From Gammaproteobacteria bacterium (lineage in GTDB: Bacteria; Pseudomonadota; Gammaproteobacteria; Pseudomonadales; Pseudohongiellaceae), in NCBI GenBank assembly GCA_018661465.1, contig JABJIC010000011.1:1-48644 (forward strand): 48,644 nt of DNA. The letters run 5' to 3'. A model generated the notes under the pieces. That model had not been told where the DNA came from, did not search any database, and saw nothing but the letters and a program-made list of their open reading frames with translations. A program made the position numbers and the translations under genes. Of the stretch, positions 43,384 through 48,644 are shown piece after piece; position 1 is the stretch's first letter; the number at the start of each line of letters is the position of its first letter.

Positions 43384-46137
43384 ATGAATTCTCTACTAGG
43401 CCCACTAACATTAAGCCCATCAACCAGCCCTTCAATCGTTCAGTCAGTGATTAAATTATCATTGGCCTTAGTACTTGTCTGCGGGGCAGTAATTTCTAGC
43501 CCAAAGCTAATGGCTCAGGAAGATTTTGTTTTCTGGCCGGAACCCCAATACGATCCAGCGATTCCAACAGTGGAAGAAGTGTTGGGATATTCGACAGGCG
43601 AGAGAATTACCTGGCATCGCGATGCCATTAGATATTTTGAGGCCTTGCAGGATGCAGCTCCAGACCGGCTTGCTATCACTGAATATGCTCGTAGCTGGCA
43701 GGGGAGAGAGCTTATCTATGCGGTGATTTCCAGCCCAGAAAATATGGCGGAGCTGGCAACTCAAAAATCAAATATGCAATTGCTTGCAGACCCGCGAATA
43801 ACGGACGAAACAGCAGCGCAACAAATTATTGAGTCTCAGGCTGCCATCACCTGGTTGTCTTATGGCGTGCATGGAGATGAGATCTCTTCAACCGATGCGG
43901 CTATGCTCACGGCTTATCATCTTCTGGCGTCGAGAGGAGATGATCGTGTACAGGACATTCTTGAGAATACGATAGTTGTAATCGACCCGATGCAAAATCC
44001 CGATGGTCGTGATCGTCTGGTGCACAGTTTCGAATCGTCCGAAGGCTTGTCAGCCGACTCTGATCCTCTGGCGGCGGAACACAATCAGCCCTGGCCCGGC
44101 GGCCGGACTAATCACTATCTATTCGATATGAATCGTGACTGGTTTATTCAGACTCAGCCAGAAACCATCGGGCGCACCAGTGCGATGTTGGAGTTTTATC
44201 CAGTAGCCTATGTGGATGCCCACGAGATGGGATCTGATGGTACTTATTTCTTCGCTCCGGAAGCAGTGCCTTACAATCCTCACCTGGCACAGGATCAACG
44301 AAACAGCTTGCAGCTATTTGGAAGAAACAACGCTAAATACTTCGATATGTTCGGCTTCGATTACTTCACTCGGGAAGTTTATGACGCCTTTTATCCAGGA
44401 TATGGCGCCAGTTGGCCTTCCTATTTTGGCAGTATCGCAATGACCTATGAGCAAGCATCCTCTTCGGGGCTGGTAATCGAGCAGTACGATGGAAATGAGC
44501 TGCATTATCGGTATGCAGTGCGTAATCACTTCGTCACATCGCTGGCAACGGCGGAGACAGTTTCGCTTAATCGAGAGAAATTCCTTACGGATTTTTACAA
44601 TTACCGAGCTTCGGCAATTGAAGAAGGTGAAGATGAAGATGTGCGAGCCTACATAATTCCTCTTCAAGCTGATCAGCCCGCAGCAAACAAGATGGCCGGT
44701 TTGCTTAGCAGGCAGGACGTTGAAGTGGGCAGAGCTCTTTCTTCATTCAATGCCTGCGGCGAATCCTATGAGGCGGGAGCATTTCTTATTCGTACTGATC
44801 AGCCATCCAAACGTTTTATTCGGACCATGTTGGATACTGATGTACCCATGCAAAGTGATTTCTTGGCAGAGCAGGAACGTCGCCGAGCCAGAAATCTGCC
44901 TGATGAGATATACGATGTAACGGCTTGGTCATTACCCTTGATGATGAACGTTGAAACCCATAGCTGTAACAGAGTGCCTTCAGGCGAATTTACCTTGGCA
45001 GGAACTGATCTCTATGAACCAGGAGCGGTTAGCGGGGGTGAAGCAAGTGTTTCCTATATCGTTCCCTGGGGATCGGCCCCGGCAGTACGATTTCTTGCAC
45101 GTTCTCTTCGGGAAGGTATCGTACTTAAAAGTAACGATAAGACTTTTACCAATAACGGAAGTAATTATCCCGCAGGCAGCTTGATAATTGACGTTGCCGA
45201 TAACTCAGAAAATTTATTCTCGGTAGTTAGCCGATTAGCAGAAGAAACCGGTGCGAATGTGATTGCGGTAGATGATAGTTGGGTAACAGAAGGCCCCAGC
45301 TTTGGTAGTGCTAATGTTGCTCGGTTTAATACGCCTAATGTAGCCATAGCCTGGGACGAGCCTACTGCTTCTTACAGTGCTGGTAATACGCGATTTGTTA
45401 TTGAGAGGCAGTTCGATTTTCCAGTAACTGCGATTCGAGTGGAGCATTTACGTAGTTCCGATTTAAGTGGCTTTCAGGTTCTTATCCTTCCTCTTATGAA
45501 CGGTGCAGGCTACAAGTCAGCATTGGGTGAATCGGGAATTGAGAATTTGCAGGACTGGGTAGACAAAGGAGGTGTGCTAATTAGCCTGGGAAATGCGACG
45601 CGCTTTCTTGCCGACCCCGAAGTGGATCTGATTTCAATTCGTCGTGAGAGAGCGGTTGTAGAAGTTGAGATTCCCGAAGATGAAGAGGAAGAAGAGTCTG
45701 CGGTTGAAGGACAGTACCTCACTGAGCTGGAACAGTATGAAGAGCAAATTGTGCCAGTGGAAGGGTTCCCAGATCCTGTTGCTGGTGTTTTAGCTCGTGC
45801 CGATGTGGATTCCGAACACTGGCTAAGTGCGGGAGTTGCTCCGGTTCTCAATGTCTTGGTTAGGGGTAATGACGTCTACACACCAATTCGTTTGAACGAT
45901 GGTTTTAATGTGGTGCGTTTTCAAGGACCCGATGACTTGTTAGCCAGTGGTTATATCTGGGATGAGAATAGGCGTCAGTTAGCGTATAAACCTTTCGTTG
46001 TGTCAGAGGAAAGAGGAGAAGGGCAGGTTATTGCTTTTACTCAGGACCCTACGGTGAGGGCCTATCTGGATGGTCTTAACGTGATTCTAATGAATGCTAT
46101 CTTTCGCGCTAGTGCCCATGCCAGACCGGTTAGATGA
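43384..46137 (+). CDS. Exported M14-family zinc carboxypeptidase, large
   Basis: The 917-residue protein has an N-terminal export signal (hydrophobic segment about 25-40, cleaved near KLMAQ). The M14 domain has GVHGDE (zinc His163 and Glu166), PDGRDRL and DMNRDWF (substrate-binding Arg/Asn), DAHEMGSDG (third zinc His280) and TYEQASS (region of the catalytic Glu). After about residue 520 a second part follows, including DLSGFQVLILPLMNGAGY and LQDWVDKGGVLISLG, which resembles a class I glutamine amidotransferase-like fold. An acidic stretch (EDEEEEESAVE) lies near residue 765. It probably trims peptides outside the cell. I start at the ATG of 43384 because it begins the export signal; the ribosome-binding site is weak. 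Confidence 0.85.
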   Translation: MNSLLGPLTLSPSTSPSIVQSVIKLSLALVLVCGAVISSPKLMAQEDFVFWPEPQYDPAIPTVEEVLGYSTGERITWHRDAIRYFEALQDAAPDRLAITEYARSWQGRELIYAVISSPENMAELATQKSNMQLLADPRITDETAAQQIIESQAAITWLSYGVHGDEISSTDAAMLTAYHLLASRGDDRVQDILENTIVVIDPMQNPDGRDRLVHSFESSEGLSADSDPLAAEHNQPWPGGRTNHYLFDMNRDWFIQTQPETIGRTSAMLEFYPVAYVDAHEMGSDGTYFFAPEAVPYNPHLAQDQRNSLQLFGRNNAKYFDMFGFDYFTREVYDAFYPGYGASWPSYFGSIAMTYEQASSSGLVIEQYDGNELHYRYAVRNHFVTSLATAETVSLNREKFLTDFYNYRASAIEEGEDEDVRAYIIPLQADQPAANKMAGLLSRQDVEVGRALSSFNACGESYEAGAFLIRTDQPSKRFIRTMLDTDVPMQSDFLAEQERRRARNLPDEIYDVTAWSLPLMMNVETHSCNRVPSGEFTLAGTDLYEPGAVSGGEASVSYIVPWGSAPAVRFLARSLREGIVLKSNDKTFTNNGSNYPAGSLIIDVADNSENLFSVVSRLAEETGANVIAVDDSWVTEGPSFGSANVARFNTPNVAIAWDEPTASYSAGNTRFVIERQFDFPVTAIRVEHLRSSDLSGFQVLILPLMNGAGYKSALGESGIENLQDWVDKGGVLISLGNATRFLADPEVDLISIRRERAVVEVEIPEDEEEEESAVEGQYLTELEQYEEQIVPVEGFPDPVAGVLARADVDSEHWLSAGVAPVLNVLVRGNDVYTPIRLNDGFNVVRFQGPDDLLASGYIWDENRRQLAYKPFVVSEERGEGQVIAFTQDPTVRAYLDGLNVILMNAIFRASAHARPVR

Positions 46138-46169
46138 TTACCTGTGGTAAGTAACTAACGGCCTAAATG

Positions 46170-46209
46170 AAAAAATCACCGAAGGCGTCTAAGCCTTCAG
46201 TGATTTTTT
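46170..46209. terminator. Bidirectional terminator between M14 and FecR genes
   Basis: Arms AAAATCAC-C-GAAGGC and GCCTTC-A-GTGATTTT form a long stem with one mismatch and a six-base loop, flanked by A- and T-runs. It lies between two convergent genes and can stop transcription from both. Confidence 0.85.
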
Positions 46210-46260
46210 AGTAAACTCTTATTGTAAGAAAATCCACTATCATCGCATCTGCAGAAACGA

Positions 46261-48523
46261 CTATCGCTCGATGGTGAACAGACCATCGACGTGATTTAGA
46301 GTGTTGATTTCATCTATTAGGTCAAAGCCGCCGACAAAGGTTTCTGCTTTATTCCCGCTGAAAACTCCACCTAGATCGCCACCAATTGAATTACTGATAA
46401 GTCCTGAAGAGTCAATAAGCAGGCCGTCGATCATATTGAGATTTACGCTACCCTGATTAATCAGACCATCGAAATCTACAGACCATGATTGGCCTCCACT
46501 AAGAATCTCAAGACTACCATTATTGATGCTGCCGTTATCGAAATTCACATCCATAGCAGCTATCAAGCTATTAATATCGCCGACGTTTCCGCTACCAATA
46601 AAGGACGAAGCTATTCCGGTAGTGTAGTTATGGCTTCCCTTGAGGTTCGCCACTGGAGTTGGGTTTGCTTCAGCAAAATAGTTGCTGGTGCTGATCTGAA
46701 CGAGCTCATCATCCAACTGCTGGACTACCACCCAGTTGTTATCAATTGAATTGTTCCACTTGCCCCAAGCGATGTTGTGAGCATCTGTACTTGGTTCTGG
46801 CAGGCTAAGACTGCTAGTAGTTGTCACTGTAACCTGGCCATTGCTTTTAGTTGTAGTAGTTGTAGTGGTGCCGTCGGCATTGAGGGTTACAACTGCTGAA
46901 CTTCCGTTAGGGCTAACAGTTGTGCTGCCGGTCACGTTGCCATCTTCGTCAGTTACGACGGTAACTGTCTGCCCATTTCTACTGGTTGTGGTAGTGGTTT
47001 GATCTCCATCTGATGAGGTAGAAGTTGAGGAACCATCTTCATTGTCTACAGTGCTTGTTTCGTCTTCTTCGTCGCTGCTGTTGTTTCCACTGCCATTATT
47101 CCCGGAGTTTCCAGAGTTACCGTTGCCGCTTCCGCTAGTTCCGGAATTGCCATTGTCTCCGGAGTTACCGTTGCCGTTTCCATTGTTACCGTTGCCACTT
47201 CCGCTAGTTCCGGAATTGCCACTGTCTCCGGAGTTACTGCTGCCGCTTCCGCTAGTTCCGGAACTGCCACTGTCTCCGGAGTTACCGTTGCCGTTTCCAT
47301 TGTTACCGTTGCCACTTCCGCTAGTTCCGGAATTGCCATTATCTCCGGAGTTACCATTGCCGTTTCCATTGTTACCGTTGCCACTTCCACTAGTTCCAGA
47401 ATTACCATTGTCTCCCGAATCTCCGTCGACTACGGTAGAATCAGAGTCAGAGTCAGAGTCAGAACCTGTGCCTGTGTCAGTTCCAGTGCCGGAATCAGAA
47501 CCATTGGCGGCGTTATCACCTGAATCTTCAGGCGCTAAATCATCTTCCGGTTCGTCGACATCGTCGGATCGTAGGCCTAATACTTGTCCATCATTCAGCT
47601 GTAAGCAAAGCAAGGAATCGGTGGAACAGGAAATTGAGTTTGGAGAGTCATCTTCAACCGGGTTAATTGATAATGCAGATCTAGTCTCTTCTCTTTCGGT
47701 TTCAGCAAGAGTTGTACTTGTGCTGGTTTCCGGGGAAGTAGAAGCTATCAGCTCTGGTGAAGGAGACTCAAAGGAGAGGTTGCTGTCATCACTGGAGTCC
47801 TCTCTATTGTTAGCAGCGGCAGCTAAGACTGAATTATCCGCAGCCTGTGTGTTAGCTGGGTTCTGTGCGTTATCGGTATTTCCTGGTTGGTTCGTGCCGC
47901 CATCAGAATCGTCGGTATCACCATTTTGATCTGCTGAGTTTTCAGTTTGCTCTTCATCCTCATTGCTGTCTTCAGTTTCTTGGGTAAGATCAGCAGAGAC
48001 GTCACCTAAGCCAGGAGGTTGAAGAAGCAATCCTTCTGGAGGTGAGTTTGCACTAACTACTCGAGCGAAATCAAAATCTGCTCCAATACCTAGATCTAAT
48101 GTTCCTGCGGTATTTGAAATTGTTGTCCCGCCATCGTAGACGCCAGTTAACACTTCGCCTTGAGGCGTAATCACTGCCTCGTAATCGGTGCCACGAATAC
48201 CTATGGTAGCGAAGTTGGAAATCCGTGCTTCATAAGCTTCCTTATTTTGTTGTCCGATATTACCCGTGATGGTTCGGAAACCACCCTGGACCAATTCAAT
48301 TGTTGATTGGTCGTTTACCGGATCCTGCTCGTACTGATATGCCACAATGGCAAATTCTGTGGATTCTTTCAGGGCGATCAGAGCATCATCTACCATGCGT
48401 ATTTGTGTCGATGCCGAAGGGGCCGTAAAAATCGTATCGCCAACATAGATTTCGGCACGGCGACTTAGCTGGCGAGAACTGCCATTTGCACCCTGTGCAA
48501 CAACTGTAGTGGCATAGTTAATT
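46261..48523 (-). CDS. FecR-domain surface/periplasmic protein, 5' end lost to IS3 insertion
   Basis: The frame is open from stop 46261 up to the IS3 end at 48523/48524. Upstream of the first Met (48396) it still encodes about 42 FecR-domain residues: YATTVVAQGANGSSRQLSRR, IYVGDTIFTAP and TQIRMVDDALIAL. These are followed by FRTITGNIG and FATIGIRGTDYEAV. The true start and signal peptide must lie beyond the insertion. After the FecR domain come an acidic Asn/Asp linker, a DS-repeat, a Gly/Ser/Asn repeat region and Thr-rich sequence. A C-terminal domain follows, from NIAWGKWNNS to GVFSGNKAETFVGGFDLI, which resembles a TbpB-like beta barrel. Proteins of this layout are probably envelope or surface proteins. 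The copy here is likely inactive. Confidence 0.75.
47085..47418 (-). repeat. In-frame Gly/Ser/Asn tandem repeats in the FecR gene
   Basis: Units of 69 bases (23 residues, SGDNGNSGTSGSGNGNNGNGN plus GN) alternate with 48-base units (16 residues), about five units in all, kept in frame. The DNA copies are nearly identical, pointing to recent duplication. The encoded sequence is a flexible linker. A DSDSDSDS run precedes it. Repeat length may vary between strains. Confidence 0.8.
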
Positions 48524-48644
48524 TGGCCACCTAAATAGAGGTGCTATTATGCATTTCCTACAATTAGGTGACAATATGACACGCAAGAAAAGGCCCAATT
48601 TCAGTCCAGAGTTTAAGCTGGAATCAGCCCAGCTGGTTGTTGAC
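48524..48644 (+). mobile_element. IS3-family insertion sequence, left end only
   Basis: The element begins TGGCCACCTAAATAGAGGTG at 48524, a typical IS3-group left terminus starting with TG, and continues past the window. Its OrfA starts at 48576. The terminus does not match the IS3 right end at the other edge of the window, so the two are probably different elements. Host sequence immediately before it (AGTTAATT) is inside the FecR gene. The 3-4-base target duplication cannot be verified here. Confidence 0.75.
48576..48644 (+). CDS. IS3-family transposase OrfA, N-terminal fragment
   Basis: Twenty-three codons are visible before the window ends: MTRKKRPNFSPEFKLESAQL, then VVD. This is the standard N-terminus of IS3-family OrfA, the helix-turn-helix protein that is usually fused to OrfB by programmed frameshifting. 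AGGTG lies upstream of the ATG. It is partial because the window ends. Confidence 0.85.
   Translation, partial: MTRKKRPNFSPEFKLESAQLVVD

Noticed and set aside
47085..47418. CRISPR-like regular repeats
   Set aside because: The repeats are adjacent, in frame and vary in whole codons, with no unique spacers. They are coding tandem repeats.
47042..47929. A 295-codon plus-strand frame rich in Pro, Leu and Glu
   Set aside because: It is the antisense of the Gly/Ser/Asn repeat and acidic regions of the FecR gene. Its composition follows from that repeat, it lacks a plausible start context, and no domain is visible.
1..48644. The two edge IS3 elements as copies of one element forming a composite transposon
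   Set aside because: The right end seen at 139 (TGAATCGC) and the left end seen at 48524 (TGGCCACC) differ, so by eye they are different elements. Only full sequences could decide.

Overview
The window looks like a chromosomal segment of a marine-type gammaproteobacterium of moderate GC content. I infer this from the gene families: TrhO, DUF1631, DUF3014, a gcd-type PQQ dehydrogenase, and many secreted hydrolases and oxidoreductases typical of Pseudohongiella- or Halieaceae-like lineages. No rRNA or other marker fixes the genus. There is no prophage, CRISPR array or recognisable defence island. Both ends of the window lie inside IS3-family insertion sequences, which have different terminal sequences. 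Each insertion interrupts a host gene: a small secreted protein at the left and a FecR-domain protein at the right.

Layout. 1-0.7 kb: IS3 remnant, truncated secreted protein and a tRNA-Phe-like 3' fragment. 0.7-9.2 kb: M28 peptidase, secreted cyclase-family hydrolase, TPR protein, a periplasmic peroxiredoxin with an in-frame TGA at the peroxidatic position (a probable selenoprotein), a DUF3014 protein, two rhodanese-type enzymes (SseA-like and TrhO) and a P460-like haem protein. 9.3-16 kb: membrane PQQ dehydrogenase, a tandem-duplicated M42 peptidase, a PaaI thioesterase, a beta-lactamase-fold hydrolase and two small membrane proteins. 16-20.5 kb: exported fumarylacetoacetate hydrolase-family protein, DUF454-like membrane protein, amidase and enoyl-CoA hydratase.

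20.7-29.5 kb is the most distinctive region. It holds a GMC oxidoreductase with its gluconate-2-dehydrogenase-type small subunit, two tandem paralogues in which a c-type cytochrome is fused to a PHM/DBM-like copper monooxygenase, an internally deleted relic of a third copy between them, a secreted beta-sandwich protein, and a divergent redoxin-cytochrome-copper monooxygenase fusion that has lost one copper site. I infer a periplasmic or extracytoplasmic oxidative pathway in which the dehydrogenase and cytochromes handle electrons for copper-dependent oxygenation. The substrate is unknown.

29.6-48.6 kb: amino-acid permease, MFS transporter translationally coupled to a serine hydrolase, DUF1631 protein, YbgC-like thioesterase, Ser/Thr kinase, exported amidohydrolase, 3-hydroxyisobutyrate dehydrogenase-like enzyme, two related secreted proteins of unknown function, an iodotyrosine deiodinase-like flavoprotein, a large M14 peptidase, and the interrupted FecR protein with a Gly/Ser/Asn repeat region.

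Overall the window is rich in exported enzymes, consistent with a heterotroph that processes peptides, amides and (halo)aromatic or sugar-like compounds outside the cytoplasm. All functions are read from motifs by eye and no database search was run.
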